A stretch of DNA of 64,000 nucleotides. It comes from DATJLY01 sp035604615. Lineage in GTDB: Bacteria; Pseudomonadota; Alphaproteobacteria; ATCC43930; CGMCC-115725. The stretch covers positions 1 to 64,000 of the forward strand of contig DATNID010000022.1 in assembly GCA_035604615.1 (NCBI GenBank), in the 5' to 3' direction. Within the stretch, counting starts at the first letter, position 1, and each line of letters opens with the position of its first letter. The translations under genes and the position numbers were made by a program. Below the pieces are notes generated by a model, which saw nothing but the letters and a program-made list of their open reading frames with translations, searched no databases and was not told the DNA's origin. Of this stretch, positions 24,006 to 32,121 are shown piece by piece.

Positions 24006-24471
24006 GCCGAATCCCATCCAACGCGACCGCTGCTGCTCCTCCGGCGGCAGTTCATCGCCATCCTTGCGCTTTCCACGAATCTGCCAAGGGCAGCGCCTGC
24101 GATCCAACCGTCGCACATCGTTTTATGCTTGCACGAAAGGTACCGGTTGGAAAGGGTCAATCCGGCATTGCAACGTTGTTGGAGGCGCCGGCGAATCGAT
24201 TTCGGCGCTGACGCTCCAGCGCCGTCGAAAAGTCGTGCAGCAAGCCTACCCGAGAGCGTTCTCTTGGCACGAATGCGACGCGTCGCGATTGCCGATTTGC
24301 GGCCGCTTTCGGTGCATGTTCGGACCTAGCGAGCCCGCCGCTGGACTGGTGCGATTGACCCAACTGCGACATCGGTGCACGCTAAACCGGACCGTCCCCG
24401 TAGCCAATCCCGACCCCTTTGAGAACGTAGGCCGTGCCGATAGAATGTGTCGTTCAAGTCTGGTAGCGGAC
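24006..24471. other. Gene-free stretch with repeated upstream element
   Basis: No credible gene. It contains the promoter region of the transglutaminase pair at its left end and copy B of the repeat at 24266-24374. The 97 bases between the repeat and the start of the PF04392 gene are the presumed leader of that gene. Confidence 0.55.
24266..24374 (+). repeat. Upstream repeat element, copy B
   Basis: Gapless partner of 15280-15388. It ends 97 bases before the ATG of the intact PF04392 gene. It contains GGCACGAATGCGACGCG, GCCGCTTTCGGTGC and GACTGGTGCGATTGACCC. In copy A the gene behind it has lost its 5' part, so the element has outlived the gene it served. Confidence 0.65.
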
Positions 24472-25458
24472 ATGAGGCGACGGCAATTTCTCGGTGTTCT
24501 GACCAGTGCCGCCGCCTCGTGGCCGCTCGCGGCGCGCGCTCAGCAGCCGGCGATGCCAGTGATCGGATTCCTCAGCAGCGAGTCGCTGGCCCTGTTCGCA
24601 AGCCCTCTGCGTATTTTCCGCCAAGGCTTGAGCGACGCCGGCTATGTCGAGGGCAAGAACGTCGCGTTCGAATACCGCTGGGCCGAGGGCCAAAACGATC
24701 GTTTGCCCGCCCTTGCGGCCGATTTGGTTCGCCGTCAGGTGAGCGTGATTGTCGTGCCTGCCAGCACTCCTGGGGCGCTGGCGGCAAAGCAGGCAACCGC
24801 GACGATTCCAGTCGTCGTTTTTACAGGAGGCGATCCGGTTGCGCTTGGACTTGTCGCCAGCCTCAACCGACCGGGCGGCAACGTAACGGGCAGGACCTCA
24901 TTGGGCGGCGAGCTTGCGCCGAAGCGGCTCGAGCTTCTGCACCAGCTGATGCCCGATGCGACCGGCATGGCCCTGCTCGTCAATCCGACCAATCCCGCTC
25001 TTACCGAGTCCACCGTAAGAGACGTGCAGGCCGCGGCCCACACCCTGGGCCTGCAACTCCACATCCTGAACGCCGGCACCGAGCGCGACTTCGATGCGGT
25101 CTTTGCAACCTTCGTCCAACCGAGAGTCAGCGGGCTCGTGATCGCCGTCGATTCGTTCTTCACGGGACGGAGAGAAGAGCTCGGCGCATTGGCGCTTCGC
25201 CACGGGATACCCGCGATCTATCAGTATCGCGACTTCGCCGCGGCGGGCGGTGTAATGAGCTACGGCGACAGTTTAACGGACGCATACCGTCAGCTCGGCC
25301 TCTATACGGGGCGTATCCTCAAAGGCGAGAACCCTGCCGATATGCCGGTCCAGCAGGCCATGAAGGCCGAACTGGTGATCAACCTCAAGACCGCGAGGGC
25401 GCTCGGCCTGAAGGTGCCGCTAATTTTACAGGCGAGAGCCGACGAGGTGATCGAATGA
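24472..25458 (+). CDS. ABC transporter substrate-binding protein, PF04392 family (intact copy)
   Basis: 328-residue receptor of the ABC_sub_bind type, expanded in soil alphaproteobacteria. The signal peptide MRRRQFLGVLTSAAASWPLA carries a twin-arginine pattern and ends at ARAQQ. Core blocks: VVVFTGGDPVALGLVASLNR, APKRLELLHQLMPDATGMAL, YRQLGLYTGRILKGENPADM, and the conserved tail LVINLKTARALGLKVPLILQ then ARADEVIE. No permease or ATPase adjoins. Its stop overlaps the ATG of a collapsed second copy (ATGA), so it was once first of a tandem pair. Confidence 0.88.
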   Translation: MRRRQFLGVLTSAAASWPLAARAQQPAMPVIGFLSSESLALFASPLRIFRQGLSDAGYVEGKNVAFEYRWAEGQNDRLPALAADLVRRQVSVIVVPASTPGALAAKQATATIPVVVFTGGDPVALGLVASLNRPGGNVTGRTSLGGELAPKRLELLHQLMPDATGMALLVNPTNPALTESTVRDVQAAAHTLGLQLHILNAGTERDFDAVFATFVQPRVSGLVIAVDSFFTGRREELGALALRHGIPAIYQYRDFAAAGGVMSYGDSLTDAYRQLGLYTGRILKGENPADMPVQQAMKAELVINLKTARALGLKVPLILQARADEVIE

Positions 25459-25606
25459 TGAGGCGGCGCGATCTGATCGCGATGCTCGGCGGCGCGGCCG
25501 TGGCATGGCCGCCCGCAGCGCATGCGCAGCATTTAACACGGCTGACACGATCGGTATGGCTCTCCCGCCGAACCTTCTGATGCGCGCGGACGAAGTGATC
25601 GGGTAG
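25455..25606 (+). pseudogene. Collapsed PF04392 gene: signal peptide joined to tail
   Basis: Begins with a normal family signal peptide, MMRRRDLIAMLGGAAVAWPP then AAHAQH, directly overlapping the previous stop. The core of about 280 residues is missing: after roughly 12 more codons the first frame stops at 25580, while another frame gives PPNLLMRADEVIG and a stop at 25604-25606, the family C-terminus. So only the two ends survive, fused out of frame. It may express a 41-residue peptide. Confidence 0.75.
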
Positions 25607-25725
25607 GTCTGGTTATGGCAGAACAGACTTGCGAATGACATCAGCTCACGTCAGCTCATTGGTGTGGAGCGGAGCGGACGTTGGACGGACTTTCTCCATG
25701 CGTCGTGAAGATCGCGGTCTTTCCG

Positions 25726-26259
25726 TCATGCGCGCCGGCGCAGCGCCGCGTCGAGACTCCACGGACCCGCGCCCGCGAAGGCCAAATAGAGAAAGACGAA
25801 ACAATAGGCGACTTCCAGGTTGCCGCCGTTGATGATCGGCGCAAACGCCGTTCCCGCCCCCGTCCTGACCACGAAATACGCGACCGCCATTTCGCCCGAC
25901 ATGATGAACGCGGTAAAGCGGGTGAACAAACCGGCCGTGACCAGCGCACTGCCGACGCACTCGATCACGCCGGCGATGCCTATCTTGGTGAACAAATGGA
26001 TATTGGCGAAACTCGGACTCGGCGCCGGAAAACCGAACCACTTCATCAAGCCATGCTGCAGGTACAAGAGGCCGAACATGATCCGCAGGATACTCAGCAT
26101 CTGCGGCTGAAACCGGTTTAGCCTCGCCTCGATGGTGCCGATGGTCGCCCTATCCTGGCCGGCTGTCCCCGGCGCGGCCCCTCCCGCGGCCGGCCCCACA
26201 TGCGGCTTCAGAATAGCTTCACGACGCGGCTCCGTCCGAGCCGGCGATTGCGCGCGCAT
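25726..26259 (-). CDS. DoxX family membrane protein
   Basis: DoxX-type protein with four membrane helices; relatives include a thiosulfate:quinone oxidoreductase subunit and partners in redox stress. The usual N-terminal block is ARLNRFQPQMLSILRIMFGL with LYLQHGLMKWFGFPAP, then GVIECVGSALVTAGLFTRFT and FCFVFLYLAF-like closing helix (read CFVFLYLAFAGAGPWSLD). ATG 26259 is used because family similarity starts before the internal ATG at 26100, but the first about 45 residues are unlike DoxX, and the start codon lies inside a direct repeat shared with 28712-28743. The original N-terminus may have been altered. Confidence 0.75.
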   Translation of the reverse strand: MRAQSPARTEPRREAILKPHVGPAAGGAAPGTAGQDRATIGTIEARLNRFQPQMLSILRIMFGLLYLQHGLMKWFGFPAPSPSFANIHLFTKIGIAGVIECVGSALVTAGLFTRFTAFIMSGEMAVAYFVVRTGAGTAFAPIINGGNLEVAYCFVFLYLAFAGAGPWSLDAALRRRA

Positions 26260-26288
26260 CGTTGCATTCGCCGCCGTCCGGCCCGAAA
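26257..26288. repeat. 32-bp direct repeat, left copy
   Basis: Matches 28712-28743 at 29 of 32 bases by eye; the shared core blocks are CATCGTTGCA, TCGCC and CCGTCCGGCC. The two copies bracket the GT41 glycosyltransferase gene. The left one includes the start codon used for DoxX on the minus strand. Confidence 0.65.
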
Positions 26289-26349
26289 ATCCCGCTGTCC
26301 ATGACCGCTCCGCACTCGCACGGCCTCTTCGTGATACACGCCGGCAAAC

Positions 26350-28701
26350 ATGAGTAACGCCCTGTGGCGCCGCTTGATCCCTGGGCTCAAGGGGGCGAGG
26401 CCGTCGCTATCGCCTGAAATCGCGAGCGCGCTTCGGCAAGCCCAGGCGCTTCATCAACAGGGGCGTCTGGCCGAGGCCGAACCCTTGTACCGCAGGGTCA
26501 TCGCCGAGGCGCCGGATCACTTTCTCGCGCTCCATGGGCTTGGCGTGATCGAGTGCCAGCGGCAGAATTTCGCGGCCGGCTTGCAGCTCATCGGCCGGGC
26601 CTTGAAGGCCAATCCGAAGGACGCTTCGGCGCATCTGAACTTCGGCAATGCCCTGCGCGTCCTCAAGCGCCAGGAGGAGGCGGTCGCGAGTTATGACCGT
26701 GCGCTGGCGTTGAAGCCCGACTATGCCGAGGCGTTCTACTATCGCGGCTTTGCGCTCCTCGACCTCGGGCGCTATGCGGAGGCGCTCGCCGCCTGTGACC
26801 GCGCGCTGGCGTTGCGGCCCGAATTCGTCGATGCCCTGATCAATCGCGGCCTCGCCTTGAGCGGCCTCGAGCGCCCCGAGGAGTCGCTCGCGACCTACGA
26901 CCGTGCGCTGGCGTTGAAGCCCGACTCTGCCGAGGCCCACTACAATCGCGGCAACGTCTTGCTCCAACTCGCGCGTCACGAGGACGCGCTCGCGAGCTTC
27001 GACCGCGCGCTGGCGGTGAGGCCCGGCTATGTCGAGGCGCTCAACAATCGCGGCAATGCCTTGCGCGACCTCAAGCGCCATGAGCAGGCGCTCGCCTCCT
27101 ATGACCGTGCGCTTGTGTCGAGGCCCGGCTATGCCGAGGCGCTGATCAATCGCGGCAACACCTTGATCGTGCTCAAGCGTCACGACGAGGCGCTCGCCAG
27201 CTATGACCGTGCGCTGGCGTCAAACCCCGATTTCGCCGACGCGCTTTACCATCGCGGCATGGCCTTGCTCGATCTCAAGCGTCACGACGAGGCGGCCAGG
27301 GAATTCGAGCGATTGCTGAGCGTAAGCCCCGATTACGGCTATACGAAAGGCAATGTCCTGTTCGCGCACCTCCATTGCTGCGATTGGACCGGCTACGACA
27401 AGACGGTCGAATCGATCGTCAAGGATGTCGTTGCGGGCAAGCGAGCGTCCGACCCGTTCATATTCTTGTCGGTGTCCGGATCGCCCGGCGACCAACTGCG
27501 CTGCGCCCAGATCTATAACCGCGACAAATACCCGCCCGCGAAGCGCGCCTTGTGGCAGGGCGAACGGTATCGCCATGACCGGATTCGTCTCGCCTATCTG
27601 TCGGCCGATTTTCGCAGTCACGCCGTGGCTTACTTGATAGCCGAACTGTTCGAGGCGCACGACAAATCCCGCTTCGAAACGACGGCGATATCAATCGGTC
27701 CCGACAGCAAGGACGACATGAGAAAACGGCTGGAGCGCTCGTTCGACCGTTTCGTCGACGTCCGGAACAAAAGCGATCGCGACGCGGCGCTTGCGGTGAA
27801 AGAGCTGGGGATCGACATAGCGGTGGATCTGCAGGGGTACACGACGTACTGCCGTGCCGGGATATTGGCGTTTCGCCCGGCGCCGATTCAGGTGAACTAT
27901 CTGGGTTATCCCGGCACGATGGGCGCCCCTTATATCGACTACATCCTCGCCGACCGGACCGTGATCCCCGAGGACCAGCAAGGCCTTTACGCGGAGAAAG
28001 TCGCCTACCTGCCGGATGCCTATCAGCCGAACGATAGTAAGCGGCGCATCGGCGAGCGCACGCCGACACGGGCGGAGGCAGGGTTGCCGGAGACGGGATT
28101 CGTGTTCTGCTCCTTCAACAACAATTACAAGATCGCGCCGGCCGTGTTCGATGTCTGGATGCGCCTGTTGCGCGCGGTCGAGGGCAGCGTGCTGTGGTTG
28201 GTGGCGACCAATGCGGCGGCTTCTCGCAACTTGCGGCGGGAGGCGCAGCAGCGAGGCGTCGCCCCGGAAAGGCTCGTCTTCGCTCCCCACATGCCGCTGG
28301 AAGATCATCTCGCGCGTCACCGTCTCGCCGATATCTTCCTCGATACGCTGCCCTACAACGCGCACACGACGGCAAGCGATGCCTTGTGGGCGGGGCTGCC
28401 GGTGGTGACGTGTCTCGGCTCCGGCTTTGCGGGACGCGTGGCGGGGAGCCTGCTCGATGCCGTGGGCTTGCGGGAACTGATCACGGACAATCTCGCGGAT
28501 TACGAGGCGCTGGCGCTCAAACTGGCGCGCGACAAGGACAGGCTCGCGGCGACCACGGCAGAACTCGCGCGAAACCGGCAGAGTTTCCCGCTGTTCGACA
28601 CGGACCGCTTCCGCCGCCACATCGAGAGCGCCTATGAGACGATGTGGGAGCGCTGCCAAAGGGGCGAACCGGCCGCCGGCTTCGCCGTCGCGCCGCGCTG
28701 A
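26350..28701 (+). CDS. TPR-containing GT41 (O-GlcNAc transferase/SPINDLY-like) glycosyltransferase
   Basis: 783 residues. Nine TPRs run from about residue 26 to 331, most following the pattern ALxNRGNxLxxLKRHExALA then SYDRALAxxPxYAE. The GT41 domain follows: LAYLSADFRSHAVAYLIAEL with the catalytic-region His, RPAPIQVNYLGYPGTMGAPY, FCSFNNNYKIAP with the Lys near UDP, and DTLPYNAHTTASDALWAGLP. Family members put GlcNAc or a related sugar on protein Ser/Thr; in bacteria flagellin and adhesins are targets, none of which is here. It is cytoplasmic. The TPR DNA is repetitive at 102-bp spacing, so repeat number may vary. Confidence 0.92.
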   Translation: MSNALWRRLIPGLKGARPSLSPEIASALRQAQALHQQGRLAEAEPLYRRVIAEAPDHFLALHGLGVIECQRQNFAAGLQLIGRALKANPKDASAHLNFGNALRVLKRQEEAVASYDRALALKPDYAEAFYYRGFALLDLGRYAEALAACDRALALRPEFVDALINRGLALSGLERPEESLATYDRALALKPDSAEAHYNRGNVLLQLARHEDALASFDRALAVRPGYVEALNNRGNALRDLKRHEQALASYDRALVSRPGYAEALINRGNTLIVLKRHDEALASYDRALASNPDFADALYHRGMALLDLKRHDEAAREFERLLSVSPDYGYTKGNVLFAHLHCCDWTGYDKTVESIVKDVVAGKRASDPFIFLSVSGSPGDQLRCAQIYNRDKYPPAKRALWQGERYRHDRIRLAYLSADFRSHAVAYLIAELFEAHDKSRFETTAISIGPDSKDDMRKRLERSFDRFVDVRNKSDRDAALAVKELGIDIAVDLQGYTTYCRAGILAFRPAPIQVNYLGYPGTMGAPYIDYILADRTVIPEDQQGLYAEKVAYLPDAYQPNDSKRRIGERTPTRAEAGLPETGFVFCSFNNNYKIAPAVFDVWMRLLRAVEGSVLWLVATNAAASRNLRREAQQRGVAPERLVFAPHMPLEDHLARHRLADIFLDTLPYNAHTTASDALWAGLPVVTCLGSGFAGRVAGSLLDAVGLRELITDNLADYEALALKLARDKDRLAATTAELARNRQSFPLFDTDRFRRHIESAYETMWERCQRGEPAAGFAVAPR

Positions 28702-28711
28702 CGTCGCTCGC

Positions 28712-28743
28712 CATCGTTGCAATCGCCTCCGTCCGGCCTGAAA
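28712..28743. repeat. 32-bp direct repeat, right copy
   Basis: Right-hand partner of 26257-26288, beginning 11 bases after the GT41 stop and ending 36 bases before the SDR start. Same orientation as the left copy. Confidence 0.65.
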
Positions 28744-28779
28744 CTCGCGTCCGCGCATCATGCGGAGGGAGTGAGGGAC

Positions 28780-29538
28780 ATGCCGGACAAGCCGAACAAG
28801 ATCGCGCTCGTCACCGGGGCCGGGACGGGGATCGGGCGGGCCGTGTCGCTGGCACTGGTGGGCGACGGGTACGCCGTGGTGCTGGCCGGCCGCCGCAAGG
28901 AACCGCTCGACGGGACCCACCAGCAGATCAAGGCCCTTGACGGGCGTTCCTTGGTGGTGCCGACCGACATCTCGGTGCCCGAATCCGTGCGTACGTTGTT
29001 CGCCAGGACCAAGGAGACCTATGGCCGCCTCGACCTCCTCTTCAACAACGCCGGGTTCGGCGCCGGCGGCGCGATCGAGGACCTGCCGTTCGAGCGCTGG
29101 AAGGCGGTGGTCGACACCAACCTCACCGGCACCTTCCTGTGCACCCAGGAAGCGATCAAGATCATGAAGGCGCAGGAGCCGCGCGGCGGCCGCATCGTCA
29201 ATAACGGCTCGATTTCCGCGCACGCGCCGCGGCCGGGCTCGATCGCCTACACCGCCACCAAGCACGCGATCACCGGCCTCACCAAGACCGTGTCGCTCGA
29301 TTGCCGCAAGTACGACATCGCCTGCGGCCAGATCGACATCGGCAACGCCGCCACCGAGATGACCGAGCGCATGGCCAACGGCATCGTCCAGGCCAACGGC
29401 ACCGTCATGGTCGAGCCGCGCATGGACGTGAAGGACGTGGGCCGCGCCGTCGTGTTCATGGCCAACCTGCCGCTCGACACCAACGTCCAGTTCATGACCA
29501 TCATGGCGACCAAGATGCCATTCGTTGGCCGCGGCTAA
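28780..29538 (+). CDS. Short-chain dehydrogenase/reductase
   Basis: Classical SDR of 252 residues: cofactor loop ALVTGAGTGIGRAVSLAL, LFNNAGFGAGGAIEDLP, catalytic Ser in RIVNNGSISAHAPRPGSIAY with YTATKHAITGL giving Tyr and Lys. An Arg pair after the second strand (LAGRRKE) suggests NADP(H). ATG 28780 follows GGAGGGAGTGAGGGAC. Tail to tail with pxpA eight bases away. Substrate unknown. Confidence 0.88.
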   Translation: MPDKPNKIALVTGAGTGIGRAVSLALVGDGYAVVLAGRRKEPLDGTHQQIKALDGRSLVVPTDISVPESVRTLFARTKETYGRLDLLFNNAGFGAGGAIEDLPFERWKAVVDTNLTGTFLCTQEAIKIMKAQEPRGGRIVNNGSISAHAPRPGSIAYTATKHAITGLTKTVSLDCRKYDIACGQIDIGNAATEMTERMANGIVQANGTVMVEPRMDVKDVGRAVVFMANLPLDTNVQFMTIMATKMPFVGRG

Positions 29539-29545
29539 CCATCTC

Positions 29546-30319
29546 TCACACGAATCCGGCAAAGGGAGCAATCCGCGTACCCCGGCCCTCGAGCGCAAGG
29601 CGCAGCGCCCGCGCCATCGCCACCGCATCCGGCGTGTCGCTGTGAACGCAAATCGAATCGACCCTTACTGGCATGCGCGTCCCGCCGATCGTGCGGATCG
29701 CCTGCTCGTCGAGCATCTGCAGCACCCGCTTCACCGCTTCATCCGCGTCGTGGATGACCGCGCCATCCTCCTTGCGCGGCGCGAGATTGCCGTCCTCGCC
29801 ATAGGCGCGGTCGGCGTAGATCTCGCGCGCCATGCGCAAGCCCGCCCGCGCACCCGCGCGCTCGGTCGCAAGCCCGGGCATGACCACGAACACGAGATCG
29901 CGGTCGAGCGCGCGGATGGCGCGGGCGACGCCGTCGGCGAGATCGTCCTCGACCTGCGCCATGTTGGCGAGCGCGCCGTGCAGCTTGACGTGCGTGACGC
30001 GATGGCCGGCGGCCGCCGCGAGCGCCTGGAGCGCGCCCACCTGGTAGATCACGAACTTTCCCACCTCGTCGGGCGTGTCGCCGAGGATCGGCCGGCGGCC
30101 GAAGCCCCACAGGTCGAGAAAGCTCGGATGGGCGCCGATGGCGACGCCCTTGTCCTTGGCGGTCGCGACCGCGCGGTGCATGACCAGCGGATCGCCGCCA
30201 TGGAAGCCGCAGGCGATGTTGGCCGACGAGACGATGTCGAGCATCGCCCGGTCGTCGCCGATCGTGTAGGCGCCGAAACTCTCGCCCATGTCGCAGTTGA
30301 GATCGACAATTGCCGTCAT
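29546..30319 (-). CDS. pxpA: 5-oxoprolinase subunit A (LamB/YcsF family)
   Basis: Component of the ATP-dependent prokaryotic 5-oxoprolinase PxpABC, which opens 5-oxoproline to glutamate. Family blocks: VDLNCDMGESFGAYTIGDD at the start, SANIACGFHGGDPLVMHRAV, GVAIGAHPSFLDLWGFGRR, VKLHGALANM and CVHSDTPDAVAMARALR. 257 aa from ATG 30319. Unusual here: pxpA is on the opposite strand from pxpBC, separated by 65 bases, rather than in the same operon. Confidence 0.93.
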   Translation of the reverse strand: MTAIVDLNCDMGESFGAYTIGDDRAMLDIVSSANIACGFHGGDPLVMHRAVATAKDKGVAIGAHPSFLDLWGFGRRPILGDTPDEVGKFVIYQVGALQALAAAAGHRVTHVKLHGALANMAQVEDDLADGVARAIRALDRDLVFVVMPGLATERAGARAGLRMAREIYADRAYGEDGNLAPRKEDGAVIHDADEAVKRVLQMLDEQAIRTIGGTRMPVRVDSICVHSDTPDAVAMARALRLALEGRGTRIAPFAGFV

Positions 30320-30384
30320 GGCGCGCACTCCCGTCGCGCCATTATGGAACGCGCCGGCCTGTCCCTCCAAGCGGTACAAGCGCG
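30320..30384. promoter_or_regulatory. Divergent pxpA/pxpBC intergenic region
   Basis: The 65 bases between the two start codons must contain both promoters or a shared control site, since pxpA and pxpBC need each other. No clear -35/-10 pair or operator palindrome could be picked by eye in this GC-rich sequence. Confidence 0.4.
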
Positions 30385-31110
30385 ATGACCGATTACCCGC
30401 GCCTGCTGCCGGCCGGCGATGCGGGGCTGGTGGTCGAGCTGGGCGAACACGTCTCGCTCGCGGTCAACGCGCGGGTGCGGGCGCTCGACCGGCTGGTGAC
30501 GGAGGCCGCGATCGCGGGATTGCTCGAGACGCTGCCGACCAACCGTTCGCTCTTCATCCGCTACGAGCCGCTGACCCTGCCGCATCGCGAGCTGTGCAGT
30601 CGCATCACGGCGCTGCTCGCGCACTTGCCCGAGGCGCCGGAAGAGCGCGGCGGGCGGTCGTGGATCGTGCCTTGCGTCTATGGCGGCGCGCACGGCATCG
30701 ATCTCGCTCCGGTCGCGGCGATGCTGTCGATGAGCGAGGCGGATGTGGTCGCGCGTCACGCGGCGCGCGACTACCGCGTCTTCATGATCGGGTTCCAGCC
30801 CGGCTTCGCCTATCTCGGCGAGCTCGATCCGGCGCTGGCGGTCTCCCGCCACGCCGAGCCGCGCGCATTGGTCCCGTCCGGAACCGTCTCGATCGCCGGC
30901 GTGCAGACGGTGATCAACTCGGTCGCCGCGCCAAGCGGCTGGCAGCTCATCGGCCGGACGCCGGTGCGCCTGTTCGATCTCGGCCGCGGCGAGCCGTTCC
31001 TCCTGGCGCCGGGCGACCGGGTGCGGTTCCGGCCCGTCCCGCACGATGCCTGGACCGCGCTCGAGGCGCGCGCGCAAGCCGGAGAGATCGTCGCGGAGGC
31101 GGTGCCGTGA
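30385..31110 (+). CDS. pxpB: 5-oxoprolinase subunit B (KipI/allophanate hydrolase subunit 1 type)
   Basis: PxpB partner of pxpC. MTDYPRLLPAGDAGLVVELG is the opening, VYGGAHGIDLAPVAAMLSMS and FMIGFQPGFAYLGELDPALA are the family blocks, and PSGTVSIAGVQTVINSVAAP closes the active region. 241 aa. The stop overlaps the pxpC GTG as GTGA, which couples translation and fits the B-C complex. Confidence 0.92.
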   Translation: MTDYPRLLPAGDAGLVVELGEHVSLAVNARVRALDRLVTEAAIAGLLETLPTNRSLFIRYEPLTLPHRELCSRITALLAHLPEAPEERGGRSWIVPCVYGGAHGIDLAPVAAMLSMSEADVVARHAARDYRVFMIGFQPGFAYLGELDPALAVSRHAEPRALVPSGTVSIAGVQTVINSVAAPSGWQLIGRTPVRLFDLGRGEPFLLAPGDRVRFRPVPHDAWTALEARAQAGEIVAEAVP

Positions 31111-32117
31111 GCGCGGCGCTCCGCGTTCTGGCGCCGGGCCCGCTGACGACCTTGCAGGACGGCGGGCGCTTCGGCTGGCTCAGGCTCGGCGTGCCGCCTT
31201 CGGGCGCGCTCGATCCGTGCGCGTTGGCGGTTGCGAACCTGCTGGTCGGCAATCGCCGCGACGCGGGCGCGCTTGAATTCACCCTCGCCGGGGGCGCGTT
31301 CGCGGTCGAGGGCGGCGCGGCGCGCGTAGCGCTGGCCGGCGCCGACATGGACATGACCATCGACGGCTGCGCCGCCGCGCGCGAGCGCAGCCACACGCTG
31401 GCGCCGGGCGCGACCTTGCGCATTGGCAGCGCCAGGAGCGGTGTGCGCGCCTATCTCGCCATTGCCGGCGGCTTCGCGGTGACGCCGGTGTTCGGCAGCG
31501 TGGCCACCCATGTGCGCTCGGGGATCGGTGGCTTTCACGGGCGCGCGCTGGAAGCAGGCGACGCGCTGCCGCTCGCCGGCGCGGCGCCGCAGGGGCCGGA
31601 GCTGCGTCTGACCGCCGCGCCCCCGCCGACCCATCCGCGCGTGCGCGTCGTGCTCGGGTCCCAGGACGATCATTTCACGCCGGGCGCGATCGAGACGCTG
31701 CTTCAGGGCGAATACACCGTCACCGCGCGCTCCGACCGCATGGGCTGCCGCCTCGCCGGCCCGCGTCTCGAGCACGCCAAGGGATTTAACATCGTGTCCG
31801 ACGCGATCGCGCCCGGCTCGATCCAGGTCCCCGGCGGCAGCCAGCCGATCATCCTGCTCGCCGATCGCCAGACCACCGGCGGCTATCCCAAGATCGCCAC
31901 CGTGATCGGCGCCGATCTTCCCGCGCTGGGCCAGATGCGCCCGGGCGAACGGTTGCGCTTCGAGGCGGTGACGCTCGAGGCCGCGGTCGAGGCGCGGCGG
32001 CTTCTGGCGGATTGGCTCGACGGTCTTCCGGCGCGTCTCGTGCCGCTGGGCCTGCTCGACAGCGAGATGTTGCTCGGCGCCAATCTCATCAGCGGCGTGA
32101 TATCCGGCGAGGGCTAG
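31107..32117 (+). CDS. pxpC: 5-oxoprolinase subunit C (KipA/allophanate hydrolase subunit 2 type)
   Basis: PxpC, biotin-independent carboxamide-hydrolase-like subunit. Blocks: LAPGPLTTLQDGGRFGWLRL, GVPPSGALDPCALAVANLLV, RAYLAIAGGFAVTPVFGS, TVTARSDRMGCRLAGPRLEH and LLADRQTTGGYPKIATVIGA. Start GTG 31107 overlapping pxpB. 336 aa, normal. It ends four bases from the convergent DUF1445 gene. Confidence 0.92.
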   Translation: MSAALRVLAPGPLTTLQDGGRFGWLRLGVPPSGALDPCALAVANLLVGNRRDAGALEFTLAGGAFAVEGGAARVALAGADMDMTIDGCAAARERSHTLAPGATLRIGSARSGVRAYLAIAGGFAVTPVFGSVATHVRSGIGGFHGRALEAGDALPLAGAAPQGPELRLTAAPPPTHPRVRVVLGSQDDHFTPGAIETLLQGEYTVTARSDRMGCRLAGPRLEHAKGFNIVSDAIAPGSIQVPGGSQPIILLADRQTTGGYPKIATVIGADLPALGQMRPGERLRFEAVTLEAAVEARRLLADWLDGLPARLVPLGLLDSEMLLGANLISGVISGEG

Positions 32118-32121
32118 CGCC

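Noticed and set aside
26640..27340. Regular 102-bp repeats resembling an array
   Set aside because: They are in-frame TPR codons of the GT41 gene, not CRISPR: there are no short identical repeats with unique spacers.
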